DNA of 64,000 nucleotides from Ancylobacter gelatini (GTDB taxonomy: Bacteria > Pseudomonadota > Alphaproteobacteria > Rhizobiales > Xanthobacteraceae): contig NZ_JAKVIL010000003.1 in NCBI RefSeq assembly GCF_022601675.1, forward strand, positions 186,001-250,000, in the 5' to 3' direction. Position 1 is the first letter of the stretch; each line of letters starts with the position of its first letter. This document shows positions 52,644 through 62,558 of this stretch, piece by piece. The notes under the pieces were generated by a model. It did no database searches. It saw only the letters and a list, made by a program, of their open reading frames with translations, and was not told the origin of the DNA. The translations under genes and the position numbers were made by a program.

Positions 52644-55136
52644 TCACGTGCCCCGGGGCTTGGCCCGGCGGGTTGGCTCGGCGTTGGCCGGGTCTTCCGG
52701 CCAGGGATGGCGCGGGTAGCGCCCGCGCATCTCGGCCCGCACATCGCGCCAGGAGCCGGACCAGAAGGCCGGCAGGTCGCGCGTCATCTGGATCGGCCGG
52801 TGCGCGGGGGAGAGCAGCGCCAGCGTCAGCGGCACGCGGCCCTGCGCGATGGCGGGGTGGGTGCCCAGCCCGAACAGTTCCTGCACCCGCACGGCGAGCA
52901 GCGGCCCGCCCTCGGCGGCATAGTCGATCGGCAGGCGCGAGCCGGTCGGCACCTCGAAATGGGTCGGCGCCTCTTCCTCCAGCCGGCGCGACAATTCCCA
53001 GGGCAGCAGGCCGGCGAGCGCGCGGCCCAGCACTTGCGCGTCGATCTGGCCGAGCGCGGTCAGCCCCGTTAGCTCCGGCGCCAGCCAGTCTTCGGCGCTT
53101 TCCGCAAGCCGGTCGTCGGACAGGTCCGGCCAGATGCCGGGCGCCCTGGCATGGAGGAAGCGCCCGCGATCCAGCCATTGCCGCTGCGCGTCGGAGAAGC
53201 CCAGCCGGGCGATGCCCTGCGCCGCCGCCGCGCGGGCCAGCGCCGCCGCCGCCTGCGGCCCGGCTTCGACACGGGCGGTGCGCTCGGCCAGCACCAGCGC
53301 GCCGAGCCGGCGGACATGGCGCGCGCGGAGCGCCCCGGCGGCGGGGTCGAAGCTCGTCTCCGTGCCCTCGGTGATCCGGTCGCCGAATTCGGCCTCGATA
53401 TCGGCCTCGCTCAATTCGGCGGCGAGCACGATGCGCGCTTCCTCCGCCGTGCCGGTCAGTTCCGCCACCGCGAGAAAGCGCGCGCGGGCGAGCGGGGAGG
53501 CGGGGTCGATCGCCGCGCCGCGCCCATTGGCCAGCACGAAACGCCGCCCGTCACCGCGCCCGCGCGCCAGCCGGTCCGGAAAGGCGAGCGCCAGCAGGCC
53601 TGCGGGCGAACCGGACAGCGCGGGCGCCGCCCCGGCACCGCGCGCCGCCCGCGCGGCCTCTTCCGCCCAGCGCCCCGCCAGCCGGCGCGCCTCTTCCGCC
53701 CGGCGCAAGCGGTCGCGCGCCAGCCCGTCGAGCCGGTGGGCGAGGTCGAGCCCGTCGCCGCCCAGCCCGCGCTCGGACACCAGCGCGGCGATCAGCGCGG
53801 CGTCCTCGCCCGCCCCGCGCCGCGCGCCCTCGATCACCATGCGCGCAAGGCGCGGCTCCAGCGGCAGCCGGGCCATGGCGCGGCCGAGCGCGCTCACCTG
53901 GCCCTGCGCGTCGAAGGCGCCGAGCAGGCGCAGCAGCGCCCGCGCCTCCTTCACCGCCGCCTCTGGCGGGGGATCGAGGAAGGCGAGGCCAGCGGGGTCG
54001 CTCACGCCCCAGATCGCGAGGTCGAGCACGAGGCGTGACAGGTCGGCGGAAAGAATTTCCGGCGTGGCATAGGCCGGCAGGCTCATCGTCTCCGCCTCGT
54101 TCCACAGCCGCCAGCAAATGCCCGGCGCGGTGCGGCCGGCGCGCCCGCGCCGCTGGTCGGCCGCCGCCCGCGAGACGCGCACCGTCTCCAGCCGCGTCAG
54201 CCCCACGCCCGGCTCGAAGCGCGGCACCCGTGCCAGCCCGCTGTCGACCACGATCCGCACATCCTCGATGGTGAGGCTGGTCTCGGCGATCGAGGTGGCC
54301 AGCACCACCTTGCGCCGGCCCTTGGGCGCGGGCGAGATCGCGCGGTCCTGCTCGGCCGGGGAGAGCGCGCCATAGAGCGGAGCGATGTCGATGGCGGGGT
54401 CGGAAAGCAGCTCACGCAGCGCCCGCTCGGTGCGGCGGATCTCTGCCGTGCCGGGAAGAAACGCCAGCACGGACCCGGCGTCCGCGCGCAGAGCGCGGGC
54501 GATGAGGTCCGCCATCTGCCGGTCGATCGGCGTGCGCGGGTCGCGCCCCGCATGGCGGGTCTCGACCGGAAAGGCCCGGCCCTCGCTCTCGATCACCGGC
54601 GCCGGACCTTGCTGTCCATCGTCCAGAAGCCGTGCCACCCGCGCGCCGTCCAGCGTCGCCGACATCACCAGCACGCGCAGATCCTCGCGCAGCGCCGACT
54701 GCGCTTCCAGTGCGAGGGCGAGGCCGAGATCGGCGTCGAGGCTGCGCTCGTGGAACTCGTCGAACAGCACGGCGGCGACGCCGGACAGTTCGGGATCGTC
54801 GACGATCATGCGGGTGAAGATGCCCTCGGTGATCACCTCGATCCGCGTGGCGCGGCCGATTCTGGAGCCGAAGCGCGCGCGGTAGCCCACGCGTTGCCCC
54901 GCCGTCTCGCCGAGCGTGGTCGCCATGCGCTCGGCGGCCGCGCGCGCGGCGATGCGGCGCGGCTCCAGCACGAGGATCTTGCCCCCCTGAACCCATGGCT
55001 CATCCAGCAGGGCCAGCGGCACCCGCGTTGTCTTGCCCGCCCCCGGCGGGGCGACAAGCACCGCGCGCGACCCCTGCCGCAAGGCGGCGGTGAGCGCGGG
55101 CAGGGCGTCGTCGATGGGGAGGGGAGGGAGGGCCAT
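52644..55136 (-). CDS. hrpB: ATP-dependent helicase HrpB
   Basis: An 830-residue DEAH-box (DExH) helicase of the HrpA/HrpB group. Walker A GAGKTT is at residues 32-37, the DEFH box is in LFDEFHERS, motif III is MSATLD, and ATSIAETSLTIEDV plus QRRGRAGRTAPG follow as motifs V and VI. The C-terminal HrpB-specific domain extends to the end. RNA remodelling is its probable role. The ATG of MALPPLPIDD is chosen as start; an upstream in-frame one adds 17 residues. Confidence 0.94.
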   Translation of the reverse strand: MALPPLPIDDALPALTAALRQGSRAVLVAPPGAGKTTRVPLALLDEPWVQGGKILVLEPRRIAARAAAERMATTLGETAGQRVGYRARFGSRIGRATRIEVITEGIFTRMIVDDPELSGVAAVLFDEFHERSLDADLGLALALEAQSALREDLRVLVMSATLDGARVARLLDDGQQGPAPVIESEGRAFPVETRHAGRDPRTPIDRQMADLIARALRADAGSVLAFLPGTAEIRRTERALRELLSDPAIDIAPLYGALSPAEQDRAISPAPKGRRKVVLATSIAETSLTIEDVRIVVDSGLARVPRFEPGVGLTRLETVRVSRAAADQRRGRAGRTAPGICWRLWNEAETMSLPAYATPEILSADLSRLVLDLAIWGVSDPAGLAFLDPPPEAAVKEARALLRLLGAFDAQGQVSALGRAMARLPLEPRLARMVIEGARRGAGEDAALIAALVSERGLGGDGLDLAHRLDGLARDRLRRAEEARRLAGRWAEEAARAARGAGAAPALSGSPAGLLALAFPDRLARGRGDGRRFVLANGRGAAIDPASPLARARFLAVAELTGTAEEARIVLAAELSEADIEAEFGDRITEGTETSFDPAAGALRARHVRRLGALVLAERTARVEAGPQAAAALARAAAAQGIARLGFSDAQRQWLDRGRFLHARAPGIWPDLSDDRLAESAEDWLAPELTGLTALGQIDAQVLGRALAGLLPWELSRRLEEEAPTHFEVPTGSRLPIDYAAEGGPLLAVRVQELFGLGTHPAIAQGRVPLTLALLSPAHRPIQMTRDLPAFWSGSWRDVRAEMRGRYPRHPWPEDPANAEPTRRAKPRGT

Positions 55137-55274
55137 GCCTGCAGGATTTAGAGCGCTTCGGCTCGTAAGGGAATTCGGTCGTGACACGAGATTTGAACAG
55201 TTACATCTATAGATTGTTTCAACTTAAAATTGCATCCTAACGTTGCGGCATCCCGCCGCTAACAGGGGCATTCG

Positions 55275-56927
55275 ATGAAGCGGCACAGCAGGGATAATTT
55301 CTTCATCGTCGGCGAAGGTATCGCCACTCACGACACGCACCACCAGCCGGTGACCCTTCCCGCATCGACCGAAGCGGAGATGCGCAAGTTCCGGTTCTCG
55401 CGGCTGGGACCGAAGGGCGGGCTTGGCTCGCCGGCTTTACTGGCGGCGCTGGCCCGGGCCATGGTCGCAGGGCCGCAGCAGAATGCGCGCCCGACCATAC
55501 CGGCGGGCTTCACCTATCTCGGCCAGTTCATCGATCATGATCTCACCTTCGATCGCACGGCCGCCAAGCTGGGTGACAACGTATTGGTCGCCGATCTGGT
55601 TCAGGGGCGCTCACCGGCGCTCGATCTGGACTGCCTGTATGGCGGCGGCCCGAACGACCCGGACAGCCGCGCCTTCTATGTCGACGGCATCCGCTTCAGG
55701 ATGGGCAGGACGGCCGCCGACGCCAACTTCGCGGGCACCAATGTCGATCGTGAAGGCTTTGACCTGCCGCGCAGCGGGTTCGGCTCGTCGAAATCCGCGC
55801 GGCGCAAGGCAGCGATCGCCGATCCGCGCAATGACGAGAACCTGATCGTCGCACAGTTTCATCTCGCCATGCTGCGGTTTCACAACCGTGTCGTCGACCG
55901 CCTCGCCGGCGAGGGCACGCCCAGCGCCGTGCTGTTCGAGCGGGCGCGGGAGGTCGTCGTGCGCCACTACCAGTGGATCGTGCAGCACGAATTCCTTCCG
56001 CTCATCGTCGATCAGGCGATCCTCGACGACGTGGCGCAGAACGGCCGGCGCTTCTTCGAGCCCAATCCGCTTCCCGGCGATTTCCCGACGATGCCGATCG
56101 AGTTCTCGGTCGCTGCCTATCGCACGGGCCACAGCATGATCCGCGGCGGCTACCAGTGGAACCGCATCTTCAACAGCGCGGGAATTCCCGCCACGCTCGG
56201 GCTGCTGTTCCTGTTTTCCGGCACCAGCGGCACGCTTTCGGCCGATTCCACGCCGGGCGATCCCGAGAGCGGCAGCTTCGAGCGCCTGCCGACCAGTTGG
56301 ATCGCCGACTTCCGGCGCCTGTTCGACTTCGCGGCGGCCGGGCGGCCGGATCTCGCGCTCGACGCGGCGCAGTTCAACGTCACGCGGCGCATCGACACCT
56401 CGCTGGTCGATCCCCTCGCCACGCTGCCTCCGGGGTCTTTCGGCCACGAGCCGATCGCCGATCCGATCGAACTCAACCTCGCCTTCCGCAACCTGGCGCG
56501 CGCCAACATGGTCGAACTCGCGAGCGGTCAGCAGATGGCGGCATTCTTCGGCCTGCCGCCGCTCTCCGCCGACGCCCTTCTTGTCGGCAGCGAAGGGGCG
56601 GATCTGACCGGGCTGCCATCGGCGGAGAAGGACGAACTGCTCGCGGCGACGCCGCTGTGGTTCTATGTCCTGCGCGAAGCGGAGCTGAACGGCGGCAAGC
56701 TCACCGGGGTCGGCGGGCGCATCGTCGCCGAGGTGTTCCACCGGGCGGCCGAGGCCAGCACGGTGTCCAATCTGCGCATGGTCGGCTGGCAGCCGAGCCT
56801 GGTCGAGGCGGGCAAGGTGTTCGGAATCGCCGACCTGCTGCTTTTCGCCTTCGAGGGCCGCGAGGACCTGCTCAACCCGCTGGGCGACATCGCCCCGCCG
56901 GCGCCGGTGCCCGGCCCGACGAACTGA
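55275..56927 (+). CDS. Haem peroxidase of the animal-peroxidase superfamily
   Basis: A 550-residue peroxidase related to mammalian-type haem peroxidases. The distal histidine H88 is in YLGQFIDHDLTFD, the catalytic Arg R185 in DPRNDENL, and the proximal histidine H286 in AYRTGHSMIRGGYQW. The next features are helical core elements (LPTSWIADFRRLFDF, ARANMVELASGQQ). No signal peptide is apparent, so the location is uncertain: cytosolic or exported without a classical signal. Substrate unknown; bacterial members may oxidise halides or phenolics. It stands alone in its transcription unit. Confidence 0.9.
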   Translation: MKRHSRDNFFIVGEGIATHDTHHQPVTLPASTEAEMRKFRFSRLGPKGGLGSPALLAALARAMVAGPQQNARPTIPAGFTYLGQFIDHDLTFDRTAAKLGDNVLVADLVQGRSPALDLDCLYGGGPNDPDSRAFYVDGIRFRMGRTAADANFAGTNVDREGFDLPRSGFGSSKSARRKAAIADPRNDENLIVAQFHLAMLRFHNRVVDRLAGEGTPSAVLFERAREVVVRHYQWIVQHEFLPLIVDQAILDDVAQNGRRFFEPNPLPGDFPTMPIEFSVAAYRTGHSMIRGGYQWNRIFNSAGIPATLGLLFLFSGTSGTLSADSTPGDPESGSFERLPTSWIADFRRLFDFAAAGRPDLALDAAQFNVTRRIDTSLVDPLATLPPGSFGHEPIADPIELNLAFRNLARANMVELASGQQMAAFFGLPPLSADALLVGSEGADLTGLPSAEKDELLAATPLWFYVLREAELNGGKLTGVGGRIVAEVFHRAAEASTVSNLRMVGWQPSLVEAGKVFGIADLLLFAFEGREDLLNPLGDIAPPAPVPGPTN

Positions 56928-56934
56928 CGTCGAG

Positions 56935-56967
56935 GGGAGGGCGTCCGGCGCGTGCCGGCGCCCTCCC
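56935..56967. terminator. Bidirectional hairpin between peroxidase and aminotransferase genes
   Basis: A 9-bp GC stem (GGGAGGGCG / CGCCCTCCC) continued by a 5-bp stem after one bulged base and a 4-nt loop. It lies between convergent stop codons. No T-tract, so strength is uncertain. Confidence 0.55.
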
Positions 56968-56972
56968 GCGTC

Positions 56973-58322
56973 TCACATCACCGAATCGATCGTCTTCCCG
57001 ATCTTCTCCACCAGTTCGCCGATCTGGGCCTCGTTGATGATCAGCGGCGGGCTCACCGCCAGCGTGTCGCCGGTGCCGCGCAGCATCAGGTCGTGGTCGT
57101 GGAAGGCGTTCACCATCGCGGTGTAGCCGCGCTTGCCGGGGGCGTCGGGCAGCGGGGCGAGGTCGAAGGCGCCGACCAGGCCGACCTGCCGGATGTCCAG
57201 CACGCCCGGCTTGCCCTTCAGGCTCATCACCGCATCGGCCCAGATCGGCTCGATGGCGCGGGCGCGCTCGAACAGCGCCTCGTCGCGATAGAGGTCGAGC
57301 GTCGCCAGCGAGGCGGCGCAGGCGAGCGGATGGCCGGAATAGGTGTAGCCGTGGAACAGCTCGATCATGTGTTCCGGGCCGTTCATGAAGGCGTCGTAGA
57401 TGCCCTTGCGCACGATCACGCCGCCCATCGGCACCGAGCCGGAGGTCACGCCCTTGGCGAAGGTGATCATGTCCGGCACCACGCCATAGCGCTCGGCGGC
57501 GAAGGGGAAGCCGAGGCGGCCGAAGCCGGTGATCACTTCGTCGAAGATCAGCAGGATGCCGTATTTGTCGCAGATCTCGCGCAGGCGCTTGAGGTAGCCC
57601 TTGGGCGCGGGCAGGCCGCCGGTGGAGCCGGCCATCGGCTCGACGATGACGGCGGCGATGGTCTGAGCGTCGTGCAGGGCGACGATGCCCTCCAGCGCGT
57701 CGGCGCGCTCGGCGCCCCATTCCGGCTCGCCCTTGGAGAAGGCCTGCTTCTCGCGGTCATAGGTGTGCGGCAGGTGGTCGGCGCCGGCCAGCAGGCTGCC
57801 GAAGAAGCGGCGATTGGGGGAGATGCCGCCGACGGTGATGCCGCCGAAGCCGACGCCATGATAGCCGCGCTCGCGGCCGATCAGCCTCGTGCGCGTGCCC
57901 TTGCCGGTCACGGCATGGTAGGCGAGCGCGATCTTGAGCGCGGTGTCGCCGGCCTCCGAGCCGGAATTGCAGAAGAACACATGGTCGAGATCGCCCGGCG
58001 CCAGCTCGGCGATGCGCGAGGCGACCTTGAACGCCAGCGGATGGCCGAACTGGAAGGTCGGCGCGAAGTCCATCTCCTCCGCCTGCTTCTTGATCGCCTC
58101 GACGATCGGCTGGCGGTTGTGGCCGGCATTGGCGCACCACAGGCCGGCGGAGCCGTCGAGGATCGCGCGGCCTTCCGGCGTGAAATAGTGCATGTCCTTG
58201 GAGCGCGACACCATGCGCGGGCGCGCCTTGAAGGCGCGGTTGGCGGTGAAGCCCATCCAGAAGGCGTCGAGATCGTTGGGGGTGGCGACGCTCACGGCAT
58301 CGACATCATAGGAAACAGACAT
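56973..58322 (-). CDS. Omega-amino acid:pyruvate aminotransferase-like class III PLP enzyme
   Basis: A 449-residue class III aminotransferase. The N-terminal DLDAFWMGFTANRAFKARPR and TPEGRAILDGSAGLWCANAGH fit the beta-alanine-pyruvate transaminase group. PLP contacts are NSGSEAGDTALK, the acid in LLIFDEVITGFGR (D261) and the Schiff-base lysine K290 in MITFAKGVTSG. Substrate preference (beta-alanine, other omega-amines) is inferred. A nearby phosphonate module uses related amino-substrates, but the opposite orientation and distance do not show a functional link. Confidence 0.9.
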   Translation of the reverse strand: MSVSYDVDAVSVATPNDLDAFWMGFTANRAFKARPRMVSRSKDMHYFTPEGRAILDGSAGLWCANAGHNRQPIVEAIKKQAEEMDFAPTFQFGHPLAFKVASRIAELAPGDLDHVFFCNSGSEAGDTALKIALAYHAVTGKGTRTRLIGRERGYHGVGFGGITVGGISPNRRFFGSLLAGADHLPHTYDREKQAFSKGEPEWGAERADALEGIVALHDAQTIAAVIVEPMAGSTGGLPAPKGYLKRLREICDKYGILLIFDEVITGFGRLGFPFAAERYGVVPDMITFAKGVTSGSVPMGGVIVRKGIYDAFMNGPEHMIELFHGYTYSGHPLACAASLATLDLYRDEALFERARAIEPIWADAVMSLKGKPGVLDIRQVGLVGAFDLAPLPDAPGKRGYTAMVNAFHDHDLMLRGTGDTLAVSPPLIINEAQIGELVEKIGKTIDSVM

Positions 58323-58587
58323 GGCACAGGCTCCGATCGTTGGTCCGGCCGCCGGAAACAGGTCGTGGGGCCGCGCTTTTGATCATGTATAATGCGTGAG
58401 CACCGGCGCGCTCACGAGAAAATATGATGATGTGATCACTTTCTTTTCTGAGGCTTCACGCCCGCTTGACCGCGCGGCGGTAACGCGGCCATGAACTCGC
58501 CCAAAGCCGTGCTACAGTCACCTAACGTCATGTTTTTCCCGGCCTGCGCGCCCTGCTCGCGCGTGCCGGCCGCGTGGGACCGTCCAA

Positions 58588-60513
58588 GTGCCTGAAAGCA
58601 CGACAATCGATGCCTCGGAGCTGGAGCCGCCGCCGGTGGATGCGGGGCTGGCCGCCCTGCCTCCCGAGGCGGCGCGCGCGGCGCTGGCGCGCGTGCTGAT
58701 GTCGGAGGAGCTGAGCTCCTCGCCGCAATTGTCGAATATTCTGCGTTTTGTGGTCGAGGCGACGCTGGAGGGCCGGCGCGACGCCATCAAGGGCTACACC
58801 ATCGCGGTCGAGGCGCTCGGGCGCGATGCCTCCTTCGATCCGCAGGCCGACCCCATCGTCCGCGTCGAGGCCACGCGGCTGCGCCGGGCGCTGGAGCGCT
58901 ATTATGCCGGCGCCGGCGCGCAGGACGAGATCGAGATCGTGGTGCCGCGCGGCAGCTATGTGCCGCAATTCGTGCCGCGCCGTGCGGGCACGCGCGAGGG
59001 CACGGAGGCTGGCGAGCGGCTGCCGGTGCCCGGCGCCGAGCCGGCCGATCTGCTGGAGCCGGGCGAGGTTGCCCCCGTTCCCGCCGTGGTGGCCGTCCCG
59101 GTGCGCCGCGGGCTGGCGCGGGGATGGGCGGGGCTGCTGCTGCTCCTGCTGGTGGTGGCTTCAGTCGTTGCGCTGTTCGGCGTTCTCTATCCCGGCGGCT
59201 GGCGCTCGGCGATGTCCGACGTGGCGTTCCGGCCGATCGAGCGCTTCAACCGCCTCGGCATTCCGATGATCGAGGTCCGGTCCTTCGACGAGACCGGCGC
59301 CAGCCAGCCGGGCGTGACGCAGGCCGATGCGAGCGGCGGCGCGTCCCCCTCCGCCGACTTCCCGGCCCGCGCCATCGAAGTGCGCGTGCGCGACGCGCTG
59401 GCGCGCTTCGACCTGCTGGACGTGCTGTCCAGCCCCGATGCCCGCCCCTCGCTGGGCTGCGCTTCCACCGCAAACGCCCCCCATTCCGCCTTCGCGCTGG
59501 GCGGGCTGGTGGAACATCACGAGGACGGCGCGATTTCCGTGCTGCTGCGGCTGACCGACCTGTGCGACGGCACCATCGTCTGGTCCCGCGAGTTCGACGG
59601 GTTGAGGCCCGGCAGCGATTCGTCGGCGGCCGAGGTCGCGCTGGTGCGCGAGATCATGGCGGCCATCGCCGAGCCCTATGGCGTGATCCAGGCCCGCGCG
59701 CGCTCCCGTGTGGTCGCGGCGGGCGGCACCGCCACTGCCGGCCCCTATGGCTGCGTGCTGGAGGCCTATGGCTATTGGCGCAGCTATGCGGCGCCCGATC
59801 ACGAGCGTGCGCGCGCCTGTCTGGAAAAGGCCGTGCAGAATGACGGCACCTTCGCTCTCGGCTATGCGCTGCTGGCCGAGCTTTATCTCGACGAGCTGCG
59901 CAACGGGGTCAATCCGCGTCCCGGCCCGCCCTCGCTCAACCGCGCGCTGGCGGCGGCCGAGCAGGCGGTGGAACTGGCGCCGACCAGCGCCTATGTCCGC
60001 CGCGTGCTCATGGATGTGCATTTCTTCCGGGGCGCGCGCGGCTCGGCGATCGCCGCGGGCGAGGCGGCCCTGGCGCTCAATCCCTATGATGTCGACGTGC
60101 TGGCCGATGTCGGCGGCCGGCTGGTGGCGCTCGGCCAGCCCGAACGCGGCGAGGCGCTGTTGTCCAGCGCCTCGCTCTCGGCGCTCGGCATGCCGCCCTG
60201 GGTGGATTTTCACCGCGTCATCGCCGCCTATGCGCGCGGCGACATTCCCGCGGCCGCGGCCGCCGCCGATCATCTGATGGGTGACGGCTATGCGCCCGGC
60301 CTGCTGGCCCGCGCCTTGGCGAGCGCCAGCGCCGGCGAGATGGCCGCCGCCCGCGCGGATGTGCAGAAGCTGACCGAGATCGCACCGGAATGGGCCTCCC
60401 AGCCCGATGTCATGGTCTCGCGCTTCTTCCCCGATCCGGCGCTCGCCCAGCGGGTGCGGGAGGATCTGGCCGGCGCCGGCCTTCGGGGCTTCAAGGCCGC
60501 CGCCGCGAATTGA
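58588..60513 (+). CDS. Membrane TPR protein with alphaproteobacterial N-terminal regulatory domain
   Basis: A 641-residue protein. Residues 40-130 carry a conserved pattern common at the N terminus of alphaproteobacterial adenylate cyclase-like and TPR proteins (SPQLSNILRFVVEATLEGR..., DPIVRVEATRLRRALERYY). A single membrane segment is at 179-202; the C-terminal periplasmic part has TPR-like helical repeats (about 390-620). No cyclase domain is visible, so a signalling or scaffolding role is inferred. The start is GTG with GGGAC upstream. No neighbour suggests a partner. Confidence 0.8.
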   Translation: MPESTTIDASELEPPPVDAGLAALPPEAARAALARVLMSEELSSSPQLSNILRFVVEATLEGRRDAIKGYTIAVEALGRDASFDPQADPIVRVEATRLRRALERYYAGAGAQDEIEIVVPRGSYVPQFVPRRAGTREGTEAGERLPVPGAEPADLLEPGEVAPVPAVVAVPVRRGLARGWAGLLLLLLVVASVVALFGVLYPGGWRSAMSDVAFRPIERFNRLGIPMIEVRSFDETGASQPGVTQADASGGASPSADFPARAIEVRVRDALARFDLLDVLSSPDARPSLGCASTANAPHSAFALGGLVEHHEDGAISVLLRLTDLCDGTIVWSREFDGLRPGSDSSAAEVALVREIMAAIAEPYGVIQARARSRVVAAGGTATAGPYGCVLEAYGYWRSYAAPDHERARACLEKAVQNDGTFALGYALLAELYLDELRNGVNPRPGPPSLNRALAAAEQAVELAPTSAYVRRVLMDVHFFRGARGSAIAAGEAALALNPYDVDVLADVGGRLVALGQPERGEALLSSASLSALGMPPWVDFHRVIAAYARGDIPAAAAAADHLMGDGYAPGLLARALASASAGEMAAARADVQKLTEIAPEWASQPDVMVSRFFPDPALAQRVREDLAGAGLRGFKAAAAN

Positions 60514-60619
60514 AGGCGGCTGCCGGCTCCACCTTTCGGCCGATGGCGCCGCGACGCATGGCGCCTCCAGCCCGAACGCGCTATGAGCGGACACCCCCTG
60601 CTGCACGGCGGAACCTGCC

Positions 60620-61738
60620 ATGTCGGAAAAATACGATCTCGCCATTGTCGGTGCCGGTGTCGTCGGACTGGGCCATGCCATCAGCGCGCTCAAGCGCGGG
60701 CTGAAGACCGTGGTGATCGACCGTGACGTGCGGGCCAACGGCGCCTCGGTGCGCAATTTCGGCTTCGTCACCGTCACCGGCCAGCAGCGCGGCGAATGCT
60801 GGCACCGGGCGATGCGCTCGCGCGATATCTGGGCAGAGATCGCGCCGCTCGCCGGCATCGAGGTGGTGCATCGCGGGCTCGTGGTTACCGCGCGCCGGCC
60901 CGAGGCGCTGGCGGTGCTCGAGGCCTTCGAGCGCACGGAGATGGGGCTGGGCTGCGAGCTGCTTGGGCCGCTGGCCGCCCGTGAGCGCTACCCCGCGCTT
61001 CAGGGCGAACTGGTCGGGGCGATGTGGAGCCCCCATGATCTGCGCGTCGAATCCCGCTTCGCCATCCCGAAGCTCGCCCAATGGCTGGCCGGCGAGGGCA
61101 TCGCGTTCCGCCGCGAGCGCGCGGTGATCGGCGTCGAGCCCGGCCGCGTCCACACCTCCGCCGGCGAGATCGCCGCCGAGCGCATCGTGGTGGCGCCGGG
61201 CGACGACTTCCACACCCTGTTCGAGGACCGCTTCAAAGCTTACGGCCTCACGCGCTGCAAGCTGCACATGATGCGCGTCAGCGATCCCGCCATCGGCACG
61301 CTGCCCGGCTCGATCATGACCGACCTCTCGCTCGGCCGCTATCTCGGCTATGCCGAACTGCCCGAGGCCGCCCCGCTGATCGCGCGGCTCAAGGAGGAGC
61401 AGGCCGAGCACCTCGCCCACGGCGTTCATCTCATCGTCGTGCAGTCGGCCGATGGTTCGCTGGTGGTCGGCGACAGCCATCATTACGATGCGACGCCCGA
61501 CCCCTTCGCCCCGGAATTCGTCGACGACCTCATCCTCGACGAATATGCCCGGGTGTTCGATCATGCGCCCGAGCGGGTGCTGGAGCGCTGGATCGGCACC
61601 TATGCCTCCGCGCCCGACCGGCTCGCCTTCATCGACACGCCGGCCGAGGGCGTCCGGCTGGTGGTGGTCACCAGCGGCACCGGCGCCTCCACGGGCTTTG
61701 CCATCGCGGAAGAAGCGATGGCGCAGCTTTTCGACTGA
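60620..61738 (+). CDS. FAD-dependent oxidoreductase associated with phosphonate catabolism (TIGR03364 type)
   Basis: A 372-residue flavoenzyme of the DAO/glycine-oxidase-like superfamily. The dinucleotide motif GAGVVG is at residues 11-16, with FGFVTVTGQQRGECWHRA and a substrate region with KLHMMRVSDP, and VVTSGTGASTGFAIAEE near the C terminus. Members of this family are recognised by linkage to phosphonatase-like genes; they likely oxidise an amino-phosphonate to phosphonoacetaldehyde. It lies 19 nt before phnX, so the two enzymes probably act in sequence. A 106-nt upstream gap could hold the promoter. Confidence 0.85.
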   Translation: MSEKYDLAIVGAGVVGLGHAISALKRGLKTVVIDRDVRANGASVRNFGFVTVTGQQRGECWHRAMRSRDIWAEIAPLAGIEVVHRGLVVTARRPEALAVLEAFERTEMGLGCELLGPLAARERYPALQGELVGAMWSPHDLRVESRFAIPKLAQWLAGEGIAFRRERAVIGVEPGRVHTSAGEIAAERIVVAPGDDFHTLFEDRFKAYGLTRCKLHMMRVSDPAIGTLPGSIMTDLSLGRYLGYAELPEAAPLIARLKEEQAEHLAHGVHLIVVQSADGSLVVGDSHHYDATPDPFAPEFVDDLILDEYARVFDHAPERVLERWIGTYASAPDRLAFIDTPAEGVRLVVVTSGTGASTGFAIAEEAMAQLFD

Positions 61739-61757
61739 CAGGCGGAAAGGGACGTTC

Positions 61758-62558
61758 ATGGCACTCAAGGCGCTGATTCTCGACTGGGCCGGTACGGCGG
61801 TGGATTTCGGCTCGCGCGCGCCGATGGGCGCTTTCGTCGAGGCGTTCTCCCGCGTGGGCGTGACGATCTCGATCGACGAGGCGCGCGGGCCGATGGGCCT
61901 GCCCAAGCGCGACCATGTCGCCGCCCTGCTCTACACCCACATCATCGGCCAGCGCTGGGAGGCGGTCCATGGCCGGCTGCCGGACGAGGCCGATGTCGAC
62001 CGCGTGCTGGCGATCTTCGAGCCGCTGAATGTCGAGGTGATCCCGCGCCACGCCGACCTCATCCCCGGCCTGCTGGACGTGGTGGCCTTCGCCCGCGGCA
62101 AGGGGATGAAGATCGGCTCCACCACCGGCTACACCCGGCCGATCATGGAAAAGCTGATGCCGCTCGCCGCCGAGGCCGGCTATGCGCCGGACAATGTGGT
62201 GTGCGCCGGCGACCTTGCCGCCGGCCGGCCAAGCCCGCTCATGATGTACCGCACCTTCGCCGATATCGGCGTGTGGCCGCCGTCCGCCTGCGTGAAGCTC
62301 GACGACACCGAGCCCGGCATTGCCGAGGGCCTCGCCGCCGGCACCTGGACCGTGGGCCTCGCGCTTTCGGGCAACGCGGCCGGCCTGTCCAAGGCCGAAC
62401 TCGACTCGCTCTCCCCCGCCGACCGCGCCATGGTCCGCGCGCGGGCGAATGATCGTCTGTCCCGCGCGGGCGCGCATTTCGTCATCGACACCGTGGCGGA
62501 CCTGCTCCCGGTGCTCGACGCCATCGAAGCCCGCCTCGCGGCGGGGCTTCGACCCTAG
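61758..62558 (+). CDS. phnX: Phosphonoacetaldehyde hydrolase
   Basis: A 266-residue HAD-superfamily enzyme that splits phosphonoacetaldehyde into acetaldehyde and phosphate. The nucleophile D9 is in ILDWAGT (A-G-T replacing the usual DxD/T), the Schiff-base lysine K50 in [11 protein letters not shown], the motif II/III region has GSTTGYTRP and [14 protein letters not shown]. The AAGGGA site fixes the start. The last residues (RLAAGLRP) and the stop are encoded by the first unit of a 39-nt tandem repeat. Confidence 0.93.
   Translation: MALKALILDWAGTAVDFGSRAPMGAFVEAFSRVGVTISIDEARGPMGLPKRDHVAALLYTHIIGQRWEAVHGRLPDEADVDRVLAIFEPLNVEVIPRHADLIPGLLDVVAFARGKGMKIGSTTGYTRPIMEKLMPLAAEAGYAPDNVVCAGDLAAGRPSPLMMYRTFADIGVWPPSACVKLDDTEPGIAEGLAAGTWTVGLALSGNAAGLSKAELDSLSPADRAMVRARANDRLSRAGAHFVIDTVADLLPVLDAIEARLAAGLRP

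Noticed and set aside
56973-60513. Inclusion of the aminotransferase in the phosphonate module
   Set aside because: Its N-terminal signature fits beta-alanine/omega-amino acid transaminases, it is on the opposite strand, and a large unrelated TPR gene separates it.
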